From: Terriglobia bacterium
Lineage (GTDB): Bacteria > Acidobacteriota > Terriglobia > Bryobacterales > Bryobacteraceae
Assembly: GCA_010084195.1 (NCBI GenBank)
Contig: RGPS01000003.1
Coordinates: forward strand, 24,611-88,610
Direction of reading: 5' to 3'
Length of the DNA: 64,000 nt
Shown here: positions 11,047 through 19,586 of the stretch, one piece after another
Layout of the letters: every line of letters starts with the position of its first letter
Position numbering within the stretch: the first letter of the stretch is position 1
The notes under the pieces: generated by a model
Told to the model about the DNA's origin: nothing
Databases searched by the model: none
Seen by the model: the letters and a program-made list of their open reading frames with translations, nothing else
Translations under genes and position numbers: made by a program

Positions 11047-12197
11047 ATTCGAGGCACTTCCACTTCCTGGCCTTTTCGGTCTGCTGAGAGATAGCCGGCG
11101 TAGATCGCCAGGGTCGTGTCGATGGCGAGTTCGAGATCGCACTCCGGCTGGCGACCTTCCTGCATGCAGGTGACAAAGTCGCGCATTTCGTAGTACTGGC
11201 CGTTGCTCCAGCCGAACTCAGGGAAGGCGGGGATCCAGCCTTCATTGGAACTGATTTTCTCCATCAGGTCCATGCCGGCAAACTCTTTTTTATCCGGGCT
11301 GTACAGGTCCACCACCTTGACGGGCTGGATGTGGCATCGGGTGCGGTGGTTGTTGGCAAAGACCTCAATGAAGTCATAGACGCCGCCGAGGACGAGTTCG
11401 CTGGTCATGACATCGGCAACAGTGCCGTCTTCGAAAATGACGTGGAGGAACGCGTAGTCCTCGCCATCCTCATAGTGGGCACGAAGATAGCCACGATCTT
11501 CGAATGCCGGAAGTTTGGTAATAGAGTGCGTCCGGCAACTCACCGCGACCGGTCGGATGGCCGTGCCGTTGCGGGCGAGGCCCTCCTTGCGTTTGAGATA
11601 GAGCACCCCGCCGAGAGGATGGCAACCTTTGCCAATGAGCGAACCGCCGCCGGATTCTGACCAAATGCCATAGACGGGCGAGTGGGAGCCGGAGTGCGAT
11701 TCTTCAGCGGTCATGCGGAGGATCTGCGCTTTGGAGCGTTCGATGATCTCGCGTTCGCGCTGGACGGATGGAGCGTAGATGATGTTCTCGGCATACCCCA
11801 GAAGGATTCCGGAATCGGTAACGACCTTGCGGAGGTCGCGGAGTTCTTCGGTGACTGCAGCGAGCATTTCCTCTTTCGGGTGCTCTTTGGGAGACCCAAA
11901 GAAGCCGTGAAAAGGTTTCTCAACGATCACATGCTTGCCGGCAGCGGCGGCTTTACGGATGTAAGCCGCGTGGGATGAGGGCGGCGTGCAGATATCGAGG
12001 ACGTCGATGTCCGGGAGCATTTCATCAACCGAGGCATAGGCACGGACCCCGAATTCAGCCGCGAAGGCTTCACGGGATGAGGCACGGGTGCTGGTGACGC
12101 CAACGGTGACGGCGGGGAGACCGCGAAGGTTGCGGTGGTGGAACTTACCGGCGAAGCCGGAACCGGCGATGCCAATTTTGAGCGGAGAAGTCTGCAT
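11043..12197 (-). CDS. Gfo/Idh/MocA-family oxidoreductase
   Basis: About 384 residues. The N-terminal Rossmann fold has the dinucleotide motif GIAGSGFAGKF, and the family signature EKP follows in HVIVEKPFHGFFG. The C-terminal alpha/beta domain includes KGCHPLGGVLYL, where a conserved histidine sits in many members. The family oxidises or reduces sugars, sugar acids and inositols with NAD(P). I prefer ATG 12197 over the TTG at 12206 because the Rossmann strand begins soon after it. It is the only intact gene between several remnants, and the AT-rich stretch upstream (near 12260-12290) may hold its promoter. The substrate is unknown. Confidence 0.86.
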   Translation of the reverse strand: MQTSPLKIGIAGSGFAGKFHHRNLRGLPAVTVGVTSTRASSREAFAAEFGVRAYASVDEMLPDIDVLDICTPPSSHAAYIRKAAAAGKHVIVEKPFHGFFGSPKEHPKEEMLAAVTEELRDLRKVVTDSGILLGYAENIIYAPSVQREREIIERSKAQILRMTAEESHSGSHSPVYGIWSESGGGSLIGKGCHPLGGVLYLKRKEGLARNGTAIRPVAVSCRTHSITKLPAFEDRGYLRAHYEDGEDYAFLHVIFEDGTVADVMTSELVLGGVYDFIEVFANNHRTRCHIQPVKVVDLYSPDKKEFAGMDLMEKISSNEGWIPAFPEFGWSNGQYYEMRDFVTCMQEGRQPECDLELAIDTTLAIYAGYLSADRKGQEVEVPRI

Positions 12198-12386
12198 GGG
12201 GTCCAATAGGTTATTTTAAGTCTCACCGGTGGTGCCGTGTGGCTGGTGGGGGCTTACTCAATACATAATTTGACATAATATGTGTTATCGGAAGTTAAGT
12301 CCGTCACGGACAGAGTATGTCTACGGTGAGGCTGTTTGATGCTGCCCCCTAAGAATCCGGAGCAACAAGCGTACCGAGGCTCCCGC

Positions 12387-12826
12387 CTACCGCAACGACG
12401 TCTCAAACAATTTCAGGATTCGCTTGTACTCATCGGCCCAACTGGCTGGCTGAACGAAGGCGTGATCTTCCAACGGGTAAACGGCAAGCTCCCAGTCGTC
12501 CTTCTTCAACTCAATTAATTTCTGCACCAACCGAACGGTGTCCACAAACTGCACATTTGTATCCACCATGCCATGCGCAGTAAGAAGCTTACCTTTCAGC
12601 CCACCCGCAAAATAGATCGGTGACAACTGGTGATACGCCTCCGAATCCTTCTGAGGTTGATTTAAGATATTACCGCTATACTGCTGATTGTAATAGGCCC
12701 AGTCGCTAACGGGCCGAAGCGCCGCACCCGCCACAAAAACGTCCCGCTGAGTGAACATCGCCATCAACGTGATAAAGCCACCGTAGCTCCCACCGTAGAG
12801 TCCGATCTTCTTCGGACCACAGCCCT
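12387..12826 (-). pseudogene. C-terminal remnant of an S9 prolyl oligopeptidase-like peptidase
   Basis: About 145 residues of the catalytic alpha/beta-hydrolase domain remain: GLYGGSYGGF with the nucleophile serine, HGMVDTNV with the aspartate, and PLEDHAF with the histidine, ending SLR-stop. Intact S9 peptidases of this type have 600-800 residues with an N-terminal beta-propeller, all of which is missing. The recognisable part begins abruptly near 12824, and the open frame continuing to 12950 is antisense to the metallo-beta-lactamase remnant. It is a 5'-deleted pseudogene ending at the same junction as its neighbour. Confidence 0.75.
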
Positions 12827-12842
12827 GTTGGTTGCGCAAAAT

Positions 12843-13594
12843 AACATCCCGGGAAACCAGCCGTTTCCCGCCCACAAAGTAGTCGCCAACATTTACTATG
12901 TGGGCGCGGATGACTTTACCTCGTACCTCACTACGACGCCGGCTGGCCACATCGTTCTGAACGCCGGCTATGCCGAGACGGTGCCGATCATAGAAGCAGG
13001 GATTCGAAAGCTGGGGTTCAACCCTCGCGATGTGAAGGTTCTACTGAACGGCCAGGCCCATTTTGACCATGTGGCGGGGATGGCCGCGTTGCAGAAGGTA
13101 ACGGGGGGTAAGGTCTATTCGAGTGAACGCGATGCGCCGGTCCTGGAGAGCGGCGGCGTGAAGGATCCGCGTTGGGGCAAGGAGCAGACCTATCCCCCGG
13201 TCAAAGTGGATCACATTCTGTGCGATGGCGAGAAGATCACGCTCGGCGGAGTGACGGTGCACACCAGGTTGACGCCCGGCCACAGTATGGGCTGCACCAC
13301 CTTCACCACGACGGTGGATGACAAGGGCAGGAAGCTGGAAGTAGTTTTTCTTGGAGGTACGTCGATCAACCCGGGAGTGCATTTTGTGGGATAGCCTACG
13401 TGGCCCGGCATCGCCGAAGATTTCCAGAAGGGCTTCAGCCTGCTGAAGTGCCTGAAGTGCGATATGTTTCTCGGAGCCCACGGAAACTACTACGGAATGA
13501 ACGCGAAATACGAAAAGCTGACCGCAGGTGGGAACCCATTTCTGGATCCCGACGGTTACCGCGCGTTTGTGGCCAAATCGGAGCAGGCACGGTA
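12843..13594 (+). pseudogene. Broken subclass B3-like metallo-beta-lactamase (Gln116 type)
   Basis: Metallo-beta-lactamase fold with B3 features: NIYYVGADDFTSYL, the metal motif GQAHFDHVAG, TPGHSMG with the next histidine, and MFLGAHGNYYG with a late histidine. The first motif position, usually His, is Gln, as in GOB-type enzymes. The signal peptide and N-terminal residues are missing; homology begins near 12855. An in-frame TAG at 13392-13394 falls where homologues read through (FVG, stop, then PTWPGIAEDFQKGF in the same frame), and the frame then runs to TAA at 13592. Two independent lesions make a functional product unlikely. Confidence 0.75.
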
Positions 13595-13595
13595 A

Positions 13596-14690
13596 CTACT
13601 CGAAATCCACTGAGGCGATAATCAAAGCGCGTTCCCGCCCATCGCTGGCCGAAGTCGGCAACGCTTTGTCCGTGGAGAAGTGAACTTCCGTTCCTGCACT
13701 ACCCTGCCCGCCAAGCCGCCGAACCAGAGTCCAGGCCCCGGCTTCCCCGAGCACGATCGGGGCCAGGTTCTGGCCGTTCACACTGACGCTCAGCCGGACA
13801 GCCCCCAATGCCTGGAGAACAGTTTCCGGGAGAAACCCCTTCACCGTGAGAGTCTCACGAGGTTGATCCACACGGACCGAAAAGCTGCTCGCCACCCAGC
13901 GCCAGCCCGTGTCCTCCGGTTCATGAAAGCCAGGCCCCAATTTTACGTTCGCCATGCCGTATCGACTCCGAAGCAGACAGAACGCCCGTTCGTCATGCTC
14001 GCGGGAGGTCGGGTTAGAACGCGAAGTATCACCTCCGGTGAAGAACTCTACAACCTCCCAGTGGGTGCGCGAAATGAGGCGGCGAAGACCTGCTTCGTTG
14101 AAGATCCAGTAGTTGCTGTCGTCAGCGTTCAGTTCGTCAGGAGCCAACAGGTACGCCATCGGGTGTTGGGGCGGCATAACCGCACCATCAGGAAATTGTC
14201 GGGCGATGCGGGTACTGAGAACGCAATAGTCGCAGCTTTTTGCAAGGCGTTCCAGAGCGTGGAATGGGTTCTTGAGGTGATAAAGAATACCCAGAAACAC
14301 AGCAAGGCGGAAGCGATTCGGCGGCAGGGTGAACTGGGAATCGATATCCGCTTCCAGAATCTCCACCGACGAGCCAAGGAGGTTGCGGAGAGTGCGAATC
14401 CCCAGCATTCCGTTGTGGTTCGTCGACGGATGATCGATGGCCGTTACCGGGTAGCCAAGGGATTCCAGCAGGAAAGCCAGGTCGCCGTCCGCGCATCCGA
14501 TGTCGAGGATTCCGGATGCGCCCGGAACCCCGAGGATCGCCTCATAGTTGCCCGCTAGCAGCCGATCCAGATGCCCGGCGTTGGTGAGGGATTCGTAGGG
14601 ATACCACTCGAAAGCCTGGGGCTTGCCGGCCCGAAGAGCCGTAAGCTTTTGGCGAAACTGCAGAGCTGCCGGTAACAGTTCCTCGATCAT
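13596..14690 (-). CDS. Class I SAM-dependent methyltransferase
   Basis: A 364-residue protein with the SAM-binding motif ILDIGCADGDLAF (about 62-74), an acidic residue in the next strand (AIDHP), and a post-motif FLGILYHLKNPFHAL. That last pattern resembles tRNA U34 carboxymethyltransferase/methyltransferase-type enzymes. The C-terminal roughly 110 residues look beta-rich and may bind a substrate. The start codon overlaps the stop of the upstream TolC gene by one base (TAATG), so translation is coupled. The substrate is unknown; the coupling to two outer membrane factors hints at a small molecule made and exported together, but that is inference. Confidence 0.78.
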   Translation of the reverse strand: MIEELLPAALQFRQKLTALRAGKPQAFEWYPYESLTNAGHLDRLLAGNYEAILGVPGASGILDIGCADGDLAFLLESLGYPVTAIDHPSTNHNGMLGIRTLRNLLGSSVEILEADIDSQFTLPPNRFRLAVFLGILYHLKNPFHALERLAKSCDYCVLSTRIARQFPDGAVMPPQHPMAYLLAPDELNADDSNYWIFNEAGLRRLISRTHWEVVEFFTGGDTSRSNPTSREHDERAFCLLRSRYGMANVKLGPGFHEPEDTGWRWVASSFSVRVDQPRETLTVKGFLPETVLQALGAVRLSVSVNGQNLAPIVLGEAGAWTLVRRLGGQGSAGTEVHFSTDKALPTSASDGRERALIIASVDFE

Positions 14691-16597
14691 TATTGCGGCA
14701 ACTGCGCTGGCAGCGACGAGACTTGTGTCATCCGACCAGCCCTTGCCTCGGCGATGGAAACCTTGTTGGCCTCCAGAATGGTGCCGGTGTTCTGGTCCAG
14801 ATTGGTCTTGGCATTGCGATACCCCACCAGTGCGGAGAGTTCCGATGCACGGGCGTTGGTAAGATCCCGGGTAACCTGCGTCACCGTGTAAGTAGTAGAC
14901 TCCCCTGCAGCGAACTTCTTCTGCTCTGCGTCCAGGAGCTTTTCCTGCAACTTACGATTTTCCACCGCCGCTTCATGTCTGCCCCGGGCCTGCTGAATGG
15001 CCACAACGGCATTGGTGATATCGACGGCTACCTGATTGCGTTCTTTAACGGCGCTCAGTTCCTGCTGGCGATTGGAAAGCTGGTCGATCCCCTGGTCAGC
15101 CAGGGCCTGCCGATTGTTGATCGTGGCACGCCCGAATACCCCGATACTCTGAGTGGGATAGGTCTGGCGAAACATCTGCCCCAGCGCAGTGCCAAGACCA
15201 CCGTTGAATGCCGGATCCGCAGTTTGGCCGCGCACAATCCGGGGCGTGCCGCCAAGACCAGCTGTTGACCGGGTACCAAAGACCTGCAGCGACGGCAAAA
15301 TGCCGTTCGCCGTGCCCATATTCGAGATTTCGGTTTGCTTCAGAGCATTTTCCGTGGTCTTGATATCCGGGCGGTTGGTATAGGCCAGCTTGACCAGTTC
15401 GCTGACGGGGAGCAGGTCGTCTGTGGCGGGCAGATCCAGCGTGTCGAGAGGAATAATTGAGATGCCCTGCAAGGCCGGTTCCGCAAGCCCGGTTCGGCTG
15501 AGGAGATTCTTCAGTGTCACCTGACGTTGTTCGAGCGTCACGCTGGAGTTTGTCAGGGCGAGGCGGGCCTGCGCCACCTGATTGCGTGCGGTCGTCAAGT
15601 CGAGCTGCGCAACCGCGCCCAGTTCCAGACGCCGCGAGGTTTCGCCCAGAAACTTGAGGGCGGCGTCGAGTGCCCCCTGTTTCGAGGCAACATCGAGGTA
15701 ATCCCCCACCAGGCCATAGTAAGTATTGAGTACCTGAGAAACGGTCCGGGTAATCTGTGATCGGAAAGTATTATCCGACATCGCCAAGTTCATTTTGGCT
15801 ATGGTGATATTCCGGGCACCCAGCTTAATACCCCTGCCCTGTAGTAGATTGTGCTGGGCCGAAATTGAGAGTGATACCGATTCGGACGGGTTCAAAATGT
15901 TCGACGGCGAGTTTTCACTCAGATATCGCCCACTGTAGGTAAGGGTAACGCTGCCGCCGGAGACCAGACCCTGCTGAATCGAGCCGGAGTGCGACCGGGA
16001 ATCCTGGACGATAACCTGAGTTACAGATTGCGTGGCGTTGGATTGGGGGAGACTGCGGTGCGAGAACGCGGAAGTCTCCTGAAAGGCCGCATCGAGATTC
16101 TGAGTTACCGGCCCGATCTGCGAGATGGTCGCGTTGCCGGACTGCCGAGAGATTCCGGCATTACCACCGGCAGCGCCAACGGCCTGCTGACTTCCAAGGA
16201 CGCCCTGGCCGGCAGTATTCGCGGCGGCCTGGCCTGACGCGCTGGGCACGCCGGGGAGGGCTCCACCCGCCTGAGCGCGTTCCAGACGCCATTCCAGAAG
16301 CGGTAAATTGTAGCGCGACACTTCAACGTCAATATTGTTTTCGAGCGCCAGGGCGATTGCGTCCTGCGCTGTCAGATACAGCTTACCGGCCCGAATCAGG
16401 TTCCCAAAACGACTGGAGTTTCCAAGTCGAACCGGGGGGATGACGGCAGGCAGATAGGGCCGACGATAGACGGGACCAACAGGGCGAATCGCCTCAATTC
16501 CGGGAGCCTGCTGGGCTTCGGCGACCGTCACGAAGCAACAGAGGCCACAGGCCACGATTTGTCCAAAGGCTGAATGCCGGGTACGCATCGGGGTCAC
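14690..16597 (-). CDS. TolC-family outer membrane factor (second of a tandem pair)
   Basis: A 635-residue secreted protein with a signal peptide (VACGLCCFVTVAEAQQ region). Two TolC repeats rich in long alpha-helices are visible, with typical helix-turn wording such as LTLYLTAQDAIALALENNIDVEV near the start and GAVAQLDLTTARNQVAQARLAL in the middle. An insertion rich in Gly, Ala and Gln (about 115-170) is longer than in classical TolC (about 470 residues). It overlaps the preceding paralogue by 4 bases (ATGA) and the methyltransferase by 1 base. No pump or adaptor gene is adjacent. Confidence 0.86.
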   Translation of the reverse strand: MTPMRTRHSAFGQIVACGLCCFVTVAEAQQAPGIEAIRPVGPVYRRPYLPAVIPPVRLGNSSRFGNLIRAGKLYLTAQDAIALALENNIDVEVSRYNLPLLEWRLERAQAGGALPGVPSASGQAAANTAGQGVLGSQQAVGAAGGNAGISRQSGNATISQIGPVTQNLDAAFQETSAFSHRSLPQSNATQSVTQVIVQDSRSHSGSIQQGLVSGGSVTLTYSGRYLSENSPSNILNPSESVSLSISAQHNLLQGRGIKLGARNITIAKMNLAMSDNTFRSQITRTVSQVLNTYYGLVGDYLDVASKQGALDAALKFLGETSRRLELGAVAQLDLTTARNQVAQARLALTNSSVTLEQRQVTLKNLLSRTGLAEPALQGISIIPLDTLDLPATDDLLPVSELVKLAYTNRPDIKTTENALKQTEISNMGTANGILPSLQVFGTRSTAGLGGTPRIVRGQTADPAFNGGLGTALGQMFRQTYPTQSIGVFGRATINNRQALADQGIDQLSNRQQELSAVKERNQVAVDITNAVVAIQQARGRHEAAVENRKLQEKLLDAEQKKFAAGESTTYTVTQVTRDLTNARASELSALVGYRNAKTNLDQNTGTILEANKVSIAEARAGRMTQVSSLPAQLPQ

Positions 16598-18516
16598 CGT
16601 GCCGTCACCGGAGCTGTGACCTTACCGGCCATGGCTTCCGTGAGTGAGATATGGTTGACTTCCAGCGTGGCGCCGATAGCCTGATCCAGGGCAATTCGGG
16701 CGTGGCTGTAGTTTGCCATGGCCTGCACTTCTGAGCTTTGGGCCGCAGCGAGGTCACGCTGATCCTGTACTACCTGATAGGGCGTGGCTGCTCCCAGATC
16801 GTACTTTCGCTTGTCGCCCTCGAAGGTGGCCTCAGAGAGTTTTCGCGCTTCTACCGCAGCTTCGTAGCGAACTCGTGCCTGCTGCAGGCCGATGACCGCG
16901 TTCTGAACGTCTACCCGAACCTGGTTTATCTGCTTCTGTAACTGCAGTTCACTTTGCCGGAACTCCAGCATGGTGGTCGCGTAGTCGGACTGAGCCGCGC
17001 GGTTGCGCAGCGGGATATTCAGGGAGAAGCCGGCTGAATAGTTCGGGTAGTTGCGGCGCAGGATCTGGGCCAGGGCACTGCCATAGCCGCCAGCGAAAAC
17101 GGGTACGCCTCCCTGGGCGAGGGCAAAGGCGGTCGCATTACCCGCCAAACCATTGTTAGTCATCTGTCCGAATGCCTGCAGCGAGGGCTTGAGGGCGCTC
17201 TTAACGCCCGCCATGTTCATCTTTGTGCTTTCCAGATTGATCTTGTCGGTTTCGATCTCAATCCGGGATTCGAGCGCCTGAAGTACCAGTTGATCCACTG
17301 TTTTCAGGTCATCCTTCTCCGGGATCACAATCCTGTCAAGCGGTACCACGTGGAGGTTAGCCAGATCTGTTGTACCCACCCCGGACCGGCTGATCACATT
17401 CTTCAGGATCGTTTCCTGCTGCAGCTGGTTGGTCTGGGCAATGAGCAGATCCTGCTTCGCGGCATATAACTGCGACTGGGCACGGGTCACTTCAATCTCA
17501 GCCAGTGTTCCAATCTGGACCTGGCGGCGATTGTTGTCGAGCAGTTGCTGCGCGGTGCTGACAGCCTGTTGGCGCGACTTCACGTCTTCGCTGAAACCGA
17601 CGAGATCCCAATAAAGGTTGAGGGCCGCGCTGACGGTGGTAGTCACCTGCTGCTTAAACTGCAGGTCTGTGACCTTCAGATTGTTCTTTTGGACACGAAT
17701 ATTGCGGGTGTTCACCGGGCGGCCAAAGCCGTTCAGAAGGTTCTGAGTCAGTGAGACATCGAGATTCGCATTCGTGTATGGATTCAGACTAAAGAACGCA
17801 CTGTTCACTTTTTGGCGCTGGGTGGAAAAGCTGGCACTGCCGGAAAGCCCAAAGTCGGTGGCCTGCGAGTAGGAAACCTGGAACGTGCGGCTATCGATCA
17901 CCAACGACTGTGTCCCGCTGAGCAGGGTATTGCTTTGCGGGATGGTCTGGTGCTGGAACTGAGTAAAACCAGAGATGGAGGGGTCGAACGAGGGGATGGA
18001 GGGGCCAAGCTGAGTCAGAACGCTGGAATTCACGCCTCCCGCTGAGGTGGCGGGCGCGCCATTGGTATTCACACTCACACCAGCCAGGCTTACTGAGGTT
18101 GGCCCGGCAGCTACACCCTGCCCGACACTGCGAAGCAGGCCGCCACCCTGGGCTCGGCGAAGAACTTCCCGGGCGAGCAGGGGGCCGTAGCGCTGAACTT
18201 CAATATCAATATTGTTTTCGAGAACCAGAGAGACGACATCTTGGGCGGTCAGGTACAGGTTACCCGCCTTGATGAGGGCATCGAGCCGGGAGGTATTGGC
18301 CAGATTGATCGGAGGGACGGTGCGGGGCTGGTAATTCCTGATTAGCCAGCCGACCTTGCCGGCGGCCGGCTCATCAATACGAATTGAAGTTTGGCCTGCG
18401 GCTGGCATGGTTGCCAGCGTCGCGGCGAGAATCCCGGCTGTGACCAGGCGAAAACGGCTTTGTGCGGCCCGGAGTACGAAGGGGGCAGTCGGACGGCGAT
18501 CTTGTTGATCCATCAT
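16594..18516 (-). CDS. TolC-family outer membrane factor (first of a tandem pair)
   Basis: A 640-residue paralogue of the next gene with the same order of segments: signal peptide ending near MPAAGQ, then LYLTAQDVVSLVLENNIDIEVQ, a Gly/Ser/Thr-rich insertion (about 115-175), and two helical repeats with GTLAEIEVTRAQSQLYAAKQ and GAATPYQVVQDQRDLAAAQ. Similarity over the full length indicates duplication. It heads a translationally coupled run of three genes. These proteins form trimeric channels in the outer membrane for efflux or type I secretion; the inner membrane partner must be encoded elsewhere. It is divergent from pyrE across a gap of about 150 bp. Confidence 0.86.
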   Translation of the reverse strand: MMDQQDRRPTAPFVLRAAQSRFRLVTAGILAATLATMPAAGQTSIRIDEPAAGKVGWLIRNYQPRTVPPINLANTSRLDALIKAGNLYLTAQDVVSLVLENNIDIEVQRYGPLLAREVLRRAQGGGLLRSVGQGVAAGPTSVSLAGVSVNTNGAPATSAGGVNSSVLTQLGPSIPSFDPSISGFTQFQHQTIPQSNTLLSGTQSLVIDSRTFQVSYSQATDFGLSGSASFSTQRQKVNSAFFSLNPYTNANLDVSLTQNLLNGFGRPVNTRNIRVQKNNLKVTDLQFKQQVTTTVSAALNLYWDLVGFSEDVKSRQQAVSTAQQLLDNNRRQVQIGTLAEIEVTRAQSQLYAAKQDLLIAQTNQLQQETILKNVISRSGVGTTDLANLHVVPLDRIVIPEKDDLKTVDQLVLQALESRIEIETDKINLESTKMNMAGVKSALKPSLQAFGQMTNNGLAGNATAFALAQGGVPVFAGGYGSALAQILRRNYPNYSAGFSLNIPLRNRAAQSDYATTMLEFRQSELQLQKQINQVRVDVQNAVIGLQQARVRYEAAVEARKLSEATFEGDKRKYDLGAATPYQVVQDQRDLAAAQSSEVQAMANYSHARIALDQAIGATLEVNHISLTEAMAGKVTAPVTAR

Positions 18517-18665
18517 CTACTTAATGCCTTACGGCTGTAACCTCTCTTTGGTTCGCAAAAAGTACTGCGTCATCACATAACGACGCGGAAAAATGCGCTG
18601 TGAAACGGGTTCTGACGGGGCCCGAAAAAGGCTTACTCTCTCAGATGTTATAGTAGCCATTGCAG

Positions 18666-19268
18666 ATGTCACATTTGAGCCCTAAAGCTGGCGAAACTCT
18701 CCAACTCTTTCAGGATACAGGGGCTTACCTCACAGGCCACTTCCGACTCACGAGCGGCAAACACAGCCCGAACTACCTGCAGTCGGCCATCGTGCTGCAG
18801 TACCCCGTCCACGCGGAGACTCTAGGACGAGGCCTGGCCTCTAAACTACAGGAACTGGTCGGTGACGTGAAGATCGAGCTGGTCGTCTCCCCTGCCCTCG
18901 GTGGTCTGATCATTGGGCATGAGGTGGCGCGGGCCCTGGGGGTTCCGTTCCAGTTCACGGAACGCGACGCCGATCGTAAGATGAGTCTCCGTCGAGGCTT
19001 TGAGATTCCTCCCGGGACCGCAGTCGTCGTAGTGGAAGATGTGATCACTACCGGAGGCAGTACAAGGGAAGTAATTGAAATCATGGAGGCAAAAGGTGCT
19101 GTAGTTCTGGCAGCCGGCTCCATAATTGATCGCAGCGGTGGTGCTGCCGACGTGGGTGCTCCCCGGGCAGCGCTGGAAACCCTGCAGGTGGAGGCATGGG
19201 CACCGGATACTTGCCCGCTGTGTGCTACGGGCAGCCTGGCGGAAAAGCCCGGTTCGCGTCCGGCCTGA
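18666..19268 (+). CDS. pyrE: Orotate phosphoribosyltransferase
   Basis: Transfers phosphoribose from PRPP to orotate to give OMP in pyrimidine synthesis. Seen are SGKHSPNYL near the N terminus, the ERDADRKMSLRRGF loop holding catalytic lysine and arginine residues, and the PRPP-binding motif VVVVEDVITTGGST (about 119-132). About 200 residues is a normal length. ATG 18666 was preferred to the TTG six bases upstream. A TATAGT box lies only about 10 bases before the start, so the leader may be very short. The C terminus has a CPLC pair, common in this branch of OPRTs. It stands alone, without other pyr genes. Confidence 0.92.
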   Translation: MSHLSPKAGETLQLFQDTGAYLTGHFRLTSGKHSPNYLQSAIVLQYPVHAETLGRGLASKLQELVGDVKIELVVSPALGGLIIGHEVARALGVPFQFTERDADRKMSLRRGFEIPPGTAVVVVEDVITTGGSTREVIEIMEAKGAVVLAAGSIIDRSGGAADVGAPRAALETLQVEAWAPDTCPLCATGSLAEKPGSRPA

Positions 19269-19322
19269 TTTTCGCAAGCAATCTCATGCCGACCGCCACT
19301 TCCCTGATTCGGATCGAAGGCA

Positions 19323-19511
19323 GTGTGCTGCATTTACCCCATTCAGCGCCGCATCATGGTCTTCACGCAAACGGCGATTCGAGAGTTCCGCGGCAGCGAT
19401 AGTTTGGAACTGCCAGAACTCCTGCCGGGCTTTACCATGCCACTTGTGGCTGTTTTTGGCCCACTCAACGACTCACCGCCCCTATCTAAGACTGAAATTG
19501 TCCTAATTTAA
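19323..19511 (+). pseudogene. Probable C-terminal remnant of a Uma2-family endonuclease-like protein
   Basis: About 45 residues in one frame read IYPIQRRIMVFTQTAIREF, then ELPELLPGFTMPLVAVF. This resembles the C-terminal end of Uma2 (DUF820) proteins, where a tyrosine/arginine-rich strand is followed by an LPGFxLPxxxxF ending. The catalytic core is absent, no proper start exists (only a GTG inside the motif), and the frame runs on past the expected end. It lies between pyrE and the ISC promoter. Confidence 0.4.
19490..19504. promoter_or_regulatory. IscR type 1-like motif, upstream copy
   Basis: GACTGAAATTGTCCT fits the GAC-N7-GTC core of the IscR type 1 consensus (GACTRWWWYAGTC), with matching T after GAC. 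It lies 11 bases upstream of the -35 box. A second copy lies downstream of the -10 box. Confidence 0.45.
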
Positions 19512-19515
19512 CCTG

Positions 19516-19544
19516 TTGACGACAGGCCACATAGAGGATATGAT
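19516..19544 (+). promoter_or_regulatory. Sigma-70-type promoter of the ISC operon
   Basis: TTGACG, a 17-bp spacer, then TATGAT, both one base from consensus with ideal spacing. The -10 box lies 42 bases upstream of the regulator start codon. It is flanked on both sides by GAC-N7-GTC motifs. Confidence 0.7.
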
Positions 19545-19552
19545 GGATTCAG

Positions 19553-19567
19553 GACTAATTCCGTCCT
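19553..19567. promoter_or_regulatory. IscR type 1-like motif, downstream copy
   Basis: GACTAATTCCGTCCT has the same GAC-N7-GTC spacing and the same flanking CT as the upstream copy. It starts 8 bases after the -10 box, covering the expected transcription start, a position suited to repression. Confidence 0.45.
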
Positions 19568-19586
19568 CGATCGCATTCTCAGCGTC

